Shown: positions 21,158 through 32,140 of the stretch, piece by piece | Layout of the letters: each line of letters opens with the position of its first letter | How positions within the stretch are numbered: the stretch's first letter is position 1 | NCBI GenBank assembly: GCA_037039685.1 | Contig: JAWNGF010000007.1 | Coordinates: 62,001-126,000, forward strand | DNA: 64,000 nucleotides | Reading direction: 5' to 3' | DNA from: Ceratobasidium sp. AG-K | Taxonomy: Eukaryota; Basidiomycota; Agaricomycetes; Cantharellales; Ceratobasidiaceae | Notes under the pieces: model-generated | The model's database searches: none | Told to the model about the DNA's origin: nothing | What the model saw: the letters and a program-made list of their open reading frames with translations, nothing else | Translations under genes and position numbers: made by a program

Positions 21158-23900
21158 ATGTCAGACCCGCCATATCTCTACGTAGTACCTCCCACTCTCC
21201 AAATCGAGGAAGCATGTATCCCAGGAACCCGACAAACCATATTTGCCACGATCCAGACCTGGCTCACCTCGCCCGACCTCTCCACGTCCAAGGTGCTTTG
21301 GCTCGCTGATATCAGTGGTAGCGGTAAATCTGCCGTTGCCCGCCACGTCGCGTATACTACCACGCTTCAGAACCAGTTGCTATGCTCGTTCTTCTTCAAG
21401 CGAGACATCGAGCCACAGTCCAGCACCTCAAGAGTGATTTCTACCCTCGCGCGCGAGATTGCGCGAACAGGAGGGCCAATCACATCCGAGGTTGCACAGA
21501 GCTCAAAAAATGCTAGCGGACTCGGGTACACCGAAGCGTTCCACACTCAGATCACCCTCCCGCTCTGCCATCACCCTCCCGACGGCCCTGCTTTGATTCT
21601 CATCGATGCCCTAGACGAGTCTGGCACTCCTGCCGAACGAGCCGAGTTTCTTGCCGCCCTGGTCCACGAGATTCCGCTCTTGCCAGATAATGTCAAACTC
21701 ATGGTCACCAGCAAGCCTGCACAGGACATCGATGACGCGTTCAACAAGCTCAGCGTCGCCGTTTCCGACGAGGACGATAACGATAACGAGGACGACCACG
21801 AGGTATATCGTCTCACATTCGATGTTTACGGACAGGAGAACCGACGGGACTTGCGCCGGTATATCTCGTATACGTTTGATCGCGTTGCGCGGGTGAAGCG
21901 TGAAAACGGGATAAAACTGCCGGTGAACTGGCCCTCGAACGACGAGCGCAAGAGTCTTGTTGCTCACGCCAACGGGTTATTTCTCTGGGTGTCAGTCGCT
22001 GCAGATTATGTCGCGTGTGCTGACGACCCGCAACAAGCCCTGGATAAATTACTAGCTCTTCAGAGTCGACCTAGTCCTGAAGCTGCCATCGATGCACTGT
22101 ATAAACATATATTGCGCGCCGCAGAAGAATCACCAGACTTTAACCTTCCTACTTATCATGACATTCTGGATCTCGTACTTGCCTCCTCGAACCCAATCAC
22201 TATCACGGAGATCAATCTCACCCTACGCCGAGACGCCGGCCCTACCATCGTTTGCCTTCGCCCAGTATTGAGTTGTGAGCCTGTTGTCCGGATTGTGCAC
22301 CAGTCATTCAGAGAGTACGTCCGAGACGCGCAGAAATGCGAATCCCGGTTCCTAATCACTTGGGGGACCCCATCGATTGATGCCAATCCTCCTGCTCTGG
22401 TTGGATCTCCAGCATTGAATCCACAGCGGAAAGGCTCGTTTGGAAGCGGCCTTTATCCTGGGTTCCCACTGGTAAGTATTGTCTTCCCCCAGATTACAGA
22501 ATAACCTGACGGAACACAGCCTAGCCTGGCTACAGTTGCCTCGTACCCCCATGCCCAACATCAGGCACCAGACGTGAGCGAACTTATCGACATCGACTCG
22601 ATTTCGCCCCATCCGGCAGCTCGTGGCGCGTATGGCGACATCTGGCGTGCACGCTATACGGACGGAACTGAGATTGCTATCAAGTCGATCAGAGTGTATG
22701 GAAGCGTTGCTGCTCGAAATCGGCACAAGCTCGAAAAGGCAAGGGCCGCTTGAAATATACATTTACTTGGCTAACAAGCGCCCGTGTCTAGAGCTCGGTG
22801 ACAGAACTCGTTGTATGGTCTAGACTAAAGCACCCCAACGTGCTCGGGCTACTGGGTATATGCGTATTCGCCGGCGAGATTGGAATGGTATCAGAGTGGA
22901 TGCCCAACGGGAATGTCACCGACTATACAGCGAAGCATTCAGAAGTTGATAAGCTCAAATTAGTATGCTTCTCCCAAAGATCAATTAGGGGCTCAATTTG
23001 CTAATTTGTCATCCTCCAGATTCTTGACGTTGCTGCAGGATTATCGTATCTACACTCAAACGGAATTGTAAGCCGGCCAGCACTTGACTGCGTAACCCGT
23101 TGACGTCCCACTTTGTAGGTACACGGCGACCTGAAAGGGGTGGGTATTTGGTCCTTCTTCCGCTCCAAGTGATGATCTGGAACCCATCACCAGGGGAACG
23201 TGGTCATATCCGCCGATGGCACAGGTCGACTGGTTGACTTCGGTCTCGCCAGGCTCACAGAAGAATCCTTAGGAGTTTCGACTACATCCACTCAGAGTGG
23301 CACAACAAGGTGGATGGTGGGTATCTCTATATTACCGTGTGATGGTGGCAGCCAAACCTTGCATTCCTAGGCACACGAGTTAATTAGTCCAGCAGAGGGT
23401 TTGAAAGCATCACCAACATTTGCTTCTGACGTATATGCGCTCGGAATGGTATTTATTGTCAATCTGCCTTGCTTTCCGCACTGACACTCGGTAACAGACT
23501 ATCCTGGCGAGTTGGCTTTGCCTCTGAGATCGGTTCACGCTAACCTCAGATCTGTGGCCAGGAAATATTGACAGGTCATCCACCCTTTAACGAGTTAAGA
23601 AATGACTTTCAGGTGATGTTTGCGGTCATCAAGGGCGATCTACCACAACGTCCGTCAGTAGAGGGTGCACCGCAGCTGACTGACCGACTTTGGGAACTAA
23701 TAGAGTGGTGCTGGCACCGGGACAGAGAACGTCGGCCCAAAGCTGAAGTTGTTTACGAGATGATCAAGATATTATACGCCCAGGTGAATCGGAAGCCAAA
23801 GGAGGTACTGGTAGATTTGAGAGGAATGTCATGCCAAGGCGGTCCGGGACCAAATGATTCCGTTGGAGTACCTTATCCTGAGAACGACGACGAACTTTGA
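21158..23900 (+). CDS. F1: NACHT NTPase fused to C-terminal TKL-type protein kinase (773 aa)
   Basis: Exons: 21158-22471, 22520-22738, 22792-22962, 23020-23067, 23119-23139, 23194-23316, 23371-23448, 23498-23506, 23562-23900. Every exon is a whole number of codons (2322 nt). Residues 1-438 hold a NACHT NTPase with Walker A DISGSGKS (51-58), Walker B LILIDALDES (146-155) and a helical region with LFLWVSVAADYV. Residues 439-773 are a kinase: glycine loop GAYGDIW (474-480), Lys493 in IAIK, catalytic loop HGDLKGGN (586-593), DFG 606-608, AHE (usually APE) at 633-635, and C-lobe LWELIEWCWHRDRERRP. HGD in place of HRD is common in fungal TKL-like kinases. There are no C-terminal WD40, ankyrin or TPR repeats, so the kinase sits where NLR-like proteins usually carry repeats. 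Two introns have GC donors (22739, 23507). An NLR-like switch controlling a kinase is inferred. Confidence 0.88.
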
Positions 23901-24261
23901 ACTTAATATCGTGTAGCATGCACTCTTCCGTCCAATAATATTTGATTCTTACCTTGTATCTGATTCTGATACCCATGCAAGGTAGAACCGCCATCTGGTC
24001 TGGAGCGGGACCAGGGGCCGATTACTCAGTCCTGTTTATAGGCAGTGTTGACTCGGAGGGATTTTGAACTCGAATCAAATCATTGCGTACCAATGCTTTA
24101 TATGAACCGACCATCGTCAAAAGCTGTTGAGCGTGACTTGGACACTCAAGCCGCCAACCCCCCTCATAGATAGCTAAGTATACCGCCATCACAGTCTCGC
24201 GTCGGCCATGCCAACTCCCGTACTCGTGGATCGTACAGTTGTGTTTAAATCGGTATGATAT
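23901..24261. other. Spacer between F1 and F2
   Basis: No gene is recognised. It probably holds the F1 3' UTR. No NACHT sequence precedes the F2 kinase remnant, so the duplication that made F2 either lacked the NACHT half or lost it. Confidence 0.5.
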
Positions 24262-25693
24262 GCAGACGGTAGAGCAATCGCCATAAAGTCATTGAGGCCT
24301 GATGGGCCAGTTTCGGTCGCTGGTTCAGCGAGCTTGAAGCTAGAAAAAGTATACCCATGTTTTGCGATACTCACCTTCATGAATAGAACTTGGTTCAGGA
24401 GCTCAAGGTATGGTCTAAATTGGACCATCTAAATGTACTTGGATTACTCGGCATATGCGTACTAGATGAACGGATTGGAATGATATCTGAATGGATGCCC
24501 AATGAAAATCTAGGAGATTACATTCACAAAAACCCAGGGCTAGACCAGCTGAAGCTGGTAAGAGATGAATTATGTCAAATGAAAACTTGGGGCTAACTGT
24601 GGTGATGAAGGTTCAAGACGTAACTGCCAGGTTGGCTTATTTACACTTATGCAAAATTGTGAGTTCGTTGGGATCCAGGTGCCAGAATCGACTGAAGCTC
24701 GTCAAAGGTACACGGCGACCTCAAAGCTGTCAGTACCGAGTCAGGATAATTGACTCTAGACTGATGTCATGGTTTGAGTAGACCAACACCGTTATTTCAG
24801 CTGATGGGACAGCCCGACTCGTCGATTCGGTTTAGCCAGACTGGTCGAGGAGTCGAAGGGCTATTCGACGACCCCAAGTGTCAAAGGGGCGTTCAGGTGG
24901 ATGGCAAGTTGATGAGCATCTGGTATTGTCGGTGTTACTGAACAAAACATCATTAGGCGCCTGAGCTGTTCGATCTTGACGAAGGGCTGAAAGCGAAATC
25001 CACATTTACCTCGGATGTGGCCGCAGTGTATGCATTGGCAATGGTAAGCTTGACGTCTATTTATATTGATACTGCACTAACTCATGATAGACCATATTGA
25101 CGTGTTATCTCATCCGACATGAGATTCCCCTGAGCATCTGCAAAGACCATTGGCCTCCAGAGTAGCTCCAGAGTACTCAGAGTGCTTAGGTAAACCTAAA
25201 TTTCCCAGAGTGCCCAGAGTGACTCTAGAGTACTCTGGGAGATAGCAGGCTATGTATGTTTGTTGAGTTCTACTTAGTAAGCTGTAGAGTTGAATTTCAA
25301 ATTCCCGATTTATCGCTGCCTGTTATCTCCCAGAGTACTCTAGAGTCACTCTGGGCACTCTGGGATATTTAAGGTTTACCTAAGCACTCTGAGTACTCTG
25401 GAGCTACTTTGGAGTCCAATGGCCTTTGCAGACGGAACCTTTTTTGGTCGTGGCAGGAAATATTGTCAAATGAACCACCACTTCGCGAATTCATGAACGA
25501 CGCACAGGTGGTCAATGCCGTAGTGATACACAGGCATCGGCCAAAGCGGTCCCAGACGGAACAGGCGCCTCAACTCTGCAAACAGATGTGGGATTTGCTC
25601 ACCTCATGTTGGCATGATGATAGAGAGCGTAGACCTGATGCATCTTTCGTCGATAAGCAAGTGAAACTTATGTGCAGTGCCAACTCGGAATAA
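24262..25693 (+). pseudogene. F2: decayed kinase-only copy of the NACHT-kinase family
   Basis: Pieces align in order with the F1/F4 kinase exons: the IAIKSLRPDGP segment (about 24262-24347), WSKLDHLNVLGLLGICVLD (24400-24560), a VTARLAYLHLCKIV segment (about 24620), VHGDLK (about 24705), ADGTARLVD (about 24805) and the C-lobe with MWDLLTSCWHDDRERRP (25440-25693). One base is missing in the DFG motif near 24826, the APE-to-SDVYA segment has an insertion, and a 296-bp inverted-repeat element lies at 25137-25432. Ancestral intron positions remain, including a GCAAGT-type donor after RWM near 24901. The copy cannot encode an active kinase. Confidence 0.85.
25137..25432. mobile_element. 296-bp inverted-repeat element (MITE/foldback type) in F2
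   Basis: Two arms of about 105 bp are near-perfect reverse complements (left from TCTGCAAAGACC, right ending GGCCTTTGCAGA), separated by about 85 bp. The arms contain nested palindromes such as AGAGTACTCT. It codes for nothing and sits where the intron before the kinase C-lobe exon should be. A target duplication is not clear, so the superfamily is undecided. Confidence 0.8.
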
Positions 25694-25774
25694 GCAAGAC
25701 TATGCATGCAATGTATAAGTACTAGAAATGAGAATTATGTCCAGGTCTTACAGTACCATTTACCACTCATAGGA

Positions 25775-26757
25775 CCCGGTCGAGGGAGCGCAGGCATGGC
25801 TAGTGAGCTGGGCCACCCTAATGTGCTCGGGTTACTCGGTATATATGCACATTGGATGAATAAAACCCCATGGTTACTGGATGGATACCCAATGGAAACA
25901 TGGGAGATTACATTCAGGAAGACACGGGAGGGGGCAGGATGAAACTGGGAAATCATAGGTTGCGTCGAATAATAACTTACAACTGAACGCGTAACGGCCG
26001 GGTTGTCGTACCTACATCAACGCCAAACTGCGAGCTTACTGGGACATGGATGTTGACCCACTGACATATCGACATATAGCTTGTCAAAGGCCTGGCAAAA
26101 TTATTTCTGGCTGACTCGAGTAGGCCGGCGTCGCTACTTCAGCCGATGAGATAGCGCGGCTCACCGACCTTGGTAGTTCGGTCGAAGAGTCACCAGAGCA
26201 TTCAAATGGATGGTAAGTTAGCGAATACGTTGGGTTACTGTACATTATTATAAAGTCGCAGTGTACCCTGTCCCAAATTGAATTGATAGTGGGACAGACC
26301 CAGCTGCATCGTTACAGGAGCGCCCAGTGTTAATGTGTCTAAACTAAACATTATCGGCTGTGGGGGTGTACAATCCCAATGAAGGGCCGGAAGCGAGGCC
26401 AGCAGTCACCTCGGACGTGTATGCGCTATGAATGATGAGTTTAACAGCTATTCTCACTCAAAGCGGTACTAATTCACGATAGACCATGTCAGCCTACTCA
26501 ACTTCTTTTATAGTCATTTCAAGAGATCTTGTCAAACGTATTACTATTCCGCGAGTCAATGAACGACGGACAGATCATTCACACTGTCACACACGACCAC
26601 TAGCCAAAGCGACCCACAGTTGAACGGTTACCACTCCAACTCTGTGGAAAGCTGTAGGGTTTAACGACCTTGCATTTGCACAGTGATAGGGAGTCGGCCT
26701 GATGCGCATTCTATCAGCAAGAAAATGAAGGTTATCCACAATGGCGACTTGGAATGA
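25775..26757 (+). pseudogene. F3: strongly decayed kinase-only copy
   Basis: Fragments in family order: LGHPNVLGLLGIY (about 25812), VTAGLSYLH (about 25990), an ADEIARL segment (about 26143), a TSDVYAL-like segment (about 26410) and EILSN...ESMNDGQIIH (about 26523-26585), ending near a DRESA/RPDA-like segment. Several frameshifts and stops separate them. It is more degraded than F2 and has no NACHT region upstream. Confidence 0.75.
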
Positions 26758-27180
26758 GCTACAAAGGCCCTGCAATAATTTCGTTATGAGGACGACTGTC
26801 CAGCGTCGGTTGTGTGGTTTATTTTGTGAAAGCGAGCGCATCAGATGAATAATACGTTTCCTCAACCGGCAGTTGCCTCGTGCTATATTCATACAGAACC
26901 GCCCTGTTGAAGACCGAATTGCCGTGTTGGGTCATATTTGTGGCAAAACCCGTTGGCGATCACTCAGTTTCATTCACGTGCACGGGCTGTAACAAGCTTC
27001 GGATTCATGGTTTACCCTTGTCTCTGCACCGTGAACCCGCAATATGCAAGTGGAGAGTATGAATATTATATTTTGTCCCTCAAACGGTTCTATAACCCAC
27101 GTGTCCATTCAGTGAACACAATGCTTGTGATAGAACTTCTGGCGCCAAAGCACTTGTACCTGACTTCTACCTGCCCTAGC
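26758..27180. other. Spacer upstream of F4
   Basis: No coding signal was recognised. Its right part should contain the F4 promoter. Confidence 0.45.
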
Positions 27181-27210
27181 CGCCAAGTATCGCCCCCGAT
27201 CATACCTAAT
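27181..27210 (+). promoter_or_regulatory. Upstream element shared by NACHT-kinase genes (copy F4)
   Basis: CGCCAAGTAT, then CCCCCGATCA and ACCTAAT; nearly the same 30 bases are found at 32085-32114 before F5. It starts 54 bases before the F4 ATG. Flanking sequence is much less alike, which suggests the element is retained. Confidence 0.55.
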
Positions 27211-27234
27211 TATAAACCAAGACTCATATAGGTT

Positions 27235-29692
27235 ATGTCAACCCCCGTACTCTATGTGATCCCACCGACTGTCAAAATCGAAGCCGCATGTTTACCCGAT
27301 ACGCGAGAAACGGTTCTTGGCATCATTCAAAGGTGGCTCATGTCACCCAGCCTTTCCTCCTCCAAAGTGATGTGGCTCGCAGATATTAGCGGGAGCGGGA
27401 AATCTGCTGTTGCTCGCCATGTTGCGTATACGAGTGGGCTTGAACATCAGCTGCTCTGCGCCTTTTTCTTCAAACGGGACATTGCGTCTCAGGCGACTAC
27501 GTTGGGGGTGATACCAAGCTTGGCACGCGACCTAGCCAACCGCAAAGGAAGCCCGATCGCAACTGACATCGCAAAGGGCTCCACTCGCGTCAAGGGACTC
27601 GGGTACACGGAGGCATTCCATCTCCAGATAACTGCTCCATTATGCCACTATCCCCCCGAGCGCCCTTCTTTGATCCTTATTGATGCCCTCGACGAATCCG
27701 GCCAACCAGCTGACCGTGCCGAGTTTATTGCCGCATTGATCCACGAGGTCCCGCTTTTACCGCCCAGCGTTAAAATACTTGTCACGAGCAAGCCGACGCA
27801 AGATATCAGTGACGCATTCAATAGGCTCAATGCAGCCTCCGGCAGCAGTGGTCGGGGTCTTGCGGTACACCGGCTCACGTTTGATGTCTATGGACAAGAC
27901 AATTGGGAAGATTTGAGCAAATTTGTCTCACACACGTTTAGCCGCATAGCTCGATCCAAGCGCAAGCAGGTACCCACCATCTGGCCGTCGAACGAACAGC
28001 AGATTAGCCTAGCCGCCCACGCGAATGGCCTGTTCCTCTGGGTATCTGTCGCCGCAGACTACGTCGCTTGCTCAGCCAATCCTCAACAAGCGCTCGACGA
28101 GCTTTTAGCGCTAGAGAACCGACCGAGTCCCGAAGCCGCGATGGACGCGTTATACAAGCACGTATTGTTTGCAGCAGAAAAGAGTCGTGGTTTCGACCTT
28201 GCCATCTACCGTAAAGCCCTCGATCGGGTCCTCACGACTCCCAATCCGATGACCGTTGACGAGTTGACGAGTGCTCTGAACCGTGACGCGGGTCCCACGA
28301 TATCGTGTCTCAGGCCAGTCTTGGGCTCGGAAAGTATGGTCCGAATCGTGCACCAGTCGTTCAGAGAGTTTGTACAAGATCCCCAGAAATGCGAAAGACG
28401 GTTCTTAATCATCCGGGAACCACTGGCGCTCGGCATCCATTCCTCCGCTCTCTCCGAGTCGTCGAGCTTTGCAAGTGGGAGTGGAGGGTCGTTACGGGGA
28501 CCGACATCTCCTCCTCTTGCAAAGGTAGGGTTTGTTGCTACTACTTGATTTGGGCGGGACTAACGCCACACAGCCCCGACTAGGTACCATTGCGTCGTAT
28601 CCCTATGCGCAACACCTCGCGCCGGATATGAGTACGTTCATCGAGGAGAGTTCGATCCCAGTCCGGGCCGCAGCTGGAGGAGCATTTGGCGGCATTTGGC
28701 GGGGACGATGCAAAGATGGCAGAGAGATTGCCATCAAGTCTCTGAGGGCTGACGGACCTGCTTCTATCAGTGATCCTCGTAGGCTCGAAAAGGTGAGTGC
28801 TCGCATATACCCGTATGAATTGGCGCTTACCGTAAGCAGAATTCGGTCAAGGAGCTCGCAGTATGGTCCAAACTGGATCATCCAAATGTTCTTGGGCTGC
28901 TAGGTATATGCATCTTGGATGATGGGATCGGAATGGTCTCTGAATGGATGCCGAATGGAAACGTGGGGGAATATCTGCGAAGAGCCCCGAACGCGGATAG
29001 GCTGAAACTCGTGAGCAATACGGAGGATGGGACTTGAGCCAGGTACTCAATCTTGCATAGATCCGGGACGTGACTGCTGGGTTGGCGTATCTGCATCTGT
29101 GCAAAATTGTGCATGGCGACCTCAAGGGCGTATGTATTGTGCCGTTGAATACGCAATTCCAAACTGACTTGAGCAGGCCAACATTGTCATCGCAGCCGAC
29201 GGGACGGCTCGACTCGTGGACTTTGGACTAGCCAGGCTTGCTGAAGAGTCGCTTGGCTACTCTACCACTTCGGGTGTCAAGGGCACATTCAGATGGATGG
29301 CAAGTCAATAAATGACGTGAGGTGCAATCTCTGAATGCGGTGATAGGCGCCGGAGCTCTTTGACCCAGATGAAGGCGTAAAAGCGAAATCGACTTATACG
29401 TCGGACATTTACGCGTTGGGAATGGTGAGTCCCATCAATTGATACTAGAACTCGTAATAACTCTTGTCAGACCATGCTGGCAAGTCAATCGGTCCTTTGA
29501 GGGAGCCATCTCACGATTTTCCAATCACAGGAAATACTGACTGGCCAGCTCCCTTTTTGCGACCTGATGACGGATGGGCAGGTAATGGCAGCAGTGATTT
29601 CTCGGTCGACGCCCACCGCGACCTCCGACGAACAGGACGCCACAACTGAGCAACGAACTGTGGGGGTTGATGGAATTGTGCTGGCATCGTGA
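27235..29692 (+). CDS. F4: NACHT-kinase paralog, C-lobe frameshifted
   Basis: Exons: 27235-28524, 28574-28792, 28840-29010, 29061-29129, 29177-29299, 29347-29424, 29471-29479, 29531-29692. Exon sizes match F1 (219, 171, 123, 78 and 9 bp), except that the F1 intron before VHGDLKG is absent. NACHT: DISGSGKSAVA near residue 60, LILIDALDES near 147-156. Kinase: GGAFGGIW loop, IAIK lysine, HGDLKGAN, DFG and APE all intact. A frameshift near 29600, just after GQVMAAVI, replaces the rest of the C-lobe with an unrelated tail stopping at 29692. The original frame remains open to 29765 with LWGLMELCWHRDR. GC donors occur at 29300 and 29480. Either a recent pseudogene, a short isoform or a one-base assembly error would explain this. 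Confidence 0.82.
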
Positions 29693-29765
29693 TAGGACCT
29701 GTCGACCCAGTGCACATGCTGCAGCCAAGACGGTCAAGGCGATTTTCATTGACAATTTGGAATGA

Positions 29766-30889
29766 TGTCGGGATAACCTGCAATAATAAAATGCGATACA
29801 AATTTGTTAGACTCCGAGTGCTCGTGGGTTGCCTTTGGATTTGCACCTGAGCAAATCGAATCATAGAAATGTATGGTGAATTCCAGTTTTATAGAATAGT
29901 GGAGTCTCATAGCGGCCAAACGCATATATCCAACCTTTTCTTGCATCAGAAATGACGGAGTGAGAAGCAAAGTAAACCACATGTACTTTTTCTCACGTGC
30001 AACTCAGCCAACTAGCAGTCAGACAGCCATGCTAGCCTAAGTAGTGCCCGTATACCTCTATGATGTTGAATAAATAGCAGACCACAATTCCCCCAAGTGG
30101 CAATGTACTTGATGGTTCCAAGTAGGTGTGATGTGTGTCGGGAGAACCCCTTTCACATGACTTCTTGATCTTGTTTAATCGATCCTGTATCTAGTCACTG
30201 CGAACCCAACTTAGGCTCTAGTAGCTTCGTCGCAATACGTGCAAGAGTAAAGGAATATATGTGACAGAGTGTGTAATCGTACATACAGTCGCCAAGGACC
30301 AGAGGGCTTGGGGAATCTCGTGTGTAGCACGCAGATGGGGGTCTGGGGCACCGAGACGCGTTCGGAACTCGCGGGTCAGGTGGCCATGCTGACGACTGTC
30401 ATGTAGTGTGGCAGGGCGGGTGTACTTACGGAGGAAAGATCAGGAATCGGGAATGTTTTGAGAGTATATTGACGAAAAAAATCGGATATTGGATGGAACA
30501 GAGGGAAGGCGGGTGGGACACAATAAAATAAAGACCCGACGCTGAGGCAGATGCGTAGGCTAACGTGGTCGACTGCAGAGCTATCGATCCACGTGATCCG
30601 TGAACATACGAGCTCCTGCGCGACCTGGCGCCTAAGTCCCGGCTGTACGACTTCGCAAGCTCCAGCATACAGCCACACTGTTAAGTGTTCGAATACTGGT
30701 ACTCATTTGCTAGGCGCAATGTCATAATATAATAAACACGTTTGAATTGATATATGCTTGTATGTATGGACATTGCTTGATCGCAAGTATGATGGGACCA
30801 AGCATGAAGGATAACGTTGCATGATAGCATCCGCCCAGATTGTGCAGAAGAAATATTATTGAACAACCTGTCAATTCAATAGCAACAAA
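29766..30889. other. Intergenic, no gene recognised
   Basis: Only short ORFs without motifs. A minus-strand frame at 30376-30678 shows no domain. Nothing repeated within the window was seen here. Confidence 0.5.
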
Positions 30890-31291
30890 TCATAATCGGT
30901 CTCTTCCATAATTATACTCAACTAGCAATTTCCTCCAAATGTCCTCTAATTCTTGTAGCGGTGGTCTATCCTTGGGCACCATCTGCCAGCATTCTTTTTT
31001 TAGATCCCATACTCGGCAAACCATGGGATATTGGCTCAGGTCCAGTTCTAACTCCTTAGCGGGGCACCCTCTGTCCTTGGCCTTGAGTTGTTGACACTGC
31101 ATTGCAACCAGGTGCCCTTTGTGACCAAAGTCCCAAGGGAGAGCATGCTCATATGAATCTAGCATACAAACAATTAGAGGCGAGGGTGATTTGAAAGTGT
31201 TCATACCTACCTCCAGAGCAACACAGCCAAATGCCCACACATCATGTGCATACACCCACGGGAAGATGCAAAACACGCTCGGTGTCCACAA
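30890..31291 (-). pseudogene. Fragment of another TKL-type kinase (C-lobe)
   Basis: The minus-strand reading contains HDVWAFGCVALEVG, then MVCRVWDLKKECWQMVPKDRPPL and ELEDIWRKLL, the usual end of a TKL-like kinase C-lobe. The N-lobe, catalytic loop and APE motif are missing. An in-frame stretch in the middle (TFKSPSPLIVCML) may be unspliced intron. It is opposite in strand to the F cluster and has different residues, so it is a separate kinase lineage. The neighbouring foldback repeat may mark the breakpoint. Confidence 0.65.
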
Positions 31292-31299
31292 AGGGTCTT

Positions 31300-31553
31300 A
31301 TGGCGACGTCAACACACCCAGGAACAGTGCTGACGCGATCAGGAACGGCGACACTCCCCTTTTTGGCGTTCTCGGTGGTACTATGTTGTGGCGGTGAGTA
31401 TTTTATCCTTATTCGGTTCTTATCTCAATTGAAGATGATGACAGATTGCTGTATCAACGAGGCATATGGTCCTATATCTCCAGCATATCTCGGAGATATC
31501 GCTGGAGATGAGCAATTGCTATAGAAATAGAGCTTATTAGCCGCGAAGCCCCA
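31300..31553. repeat. Short spacer with a strong hairpin
   Basis: Around 31470-31510 the sequence ATCTCCAGC ... GCTGGAGAT encloses a second palindrome (ATATCTCGGAGATAT), giving an extended stem-loop. No gene was found. Confidence 0.5.
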
Positions 31554-31755
31554 CTATGGGCCCCAAAACTCCGTATTTTACGGAGTTTGATCCCAGTCCT
31601 TGGCAAAACACGGTGGTAAACCTCGTATCTTGGTCAGCGGTCGTTGGAGTGCCTTGATCTCGACGCTGGATACGGTGATTACCTCCGTGTTTTGCCAACG
31701 ACACGGAGGAAACCTCCGTATAAACCTCCGTATTTTACGGAGATTTGGGGTCCAC
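31554..31755. mobile_element. About 200-bp foldback repeat with CTCCGTA...TACGGAG arms
   Basis: The left arm (CCCCAAAACTCCGTA, then TTGGCAAAACACGG) is repeated in reverse complement at the right (CCGTGTTTTGCCAA, then TACGGAGATTTGGGG). Inner CCTCCGTATTTTACGGAG motifs are themselves palindromic. No coding capacity. It is a likely miniature element. Its borders are approximate and no target duplication was confirmed. Confidence 0.6.
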
Positions 31756-32084
31756 GGTGCCTCATCAGACCTCCTCGGCAAATAAGACTAAGTTATTGGT
31801 GAGGCACAGGTGTTACGGCAAAGCCCTTAGGCGATCCCTTGGTTCAGCTTACGTACACATACAATTAGAAGCTCCCTGATCATGACCTTCCTTATCTCCC
31901 CGCGCTAAAGGGAATGCCCGTGTTACTGTAATCGAGCCCGAAAAAACAGGCCTTAAACAATACGTTGGACATTGTCACCCACGGATCACAAGATTCACGT
32001 GCCTGCTCAGTGGGCGCAAACTTGGAGCTCAATCTAGAACCGATGGCGCTAAAGCATCTTCCACCTGACTTTTACATACCCGAC

Positions 32085-32114
32085 CGCCAAGTATTACCCC
32101 CGATCACACCTAAT
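32085..32114 (+). promoter_or_regulatory. Upstream element shared by NACHT-kinase genes (copy F5)
   Basis: CGCCAAGTATTA, then CCCCCGATCACACCTAAT, 56 bases before the F5 ATG and nearly identical to the F4 copy. Confidence 0.55.
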
Positions 32115-32140
32115 CGTGACACACGACTCGCACACCAGCC

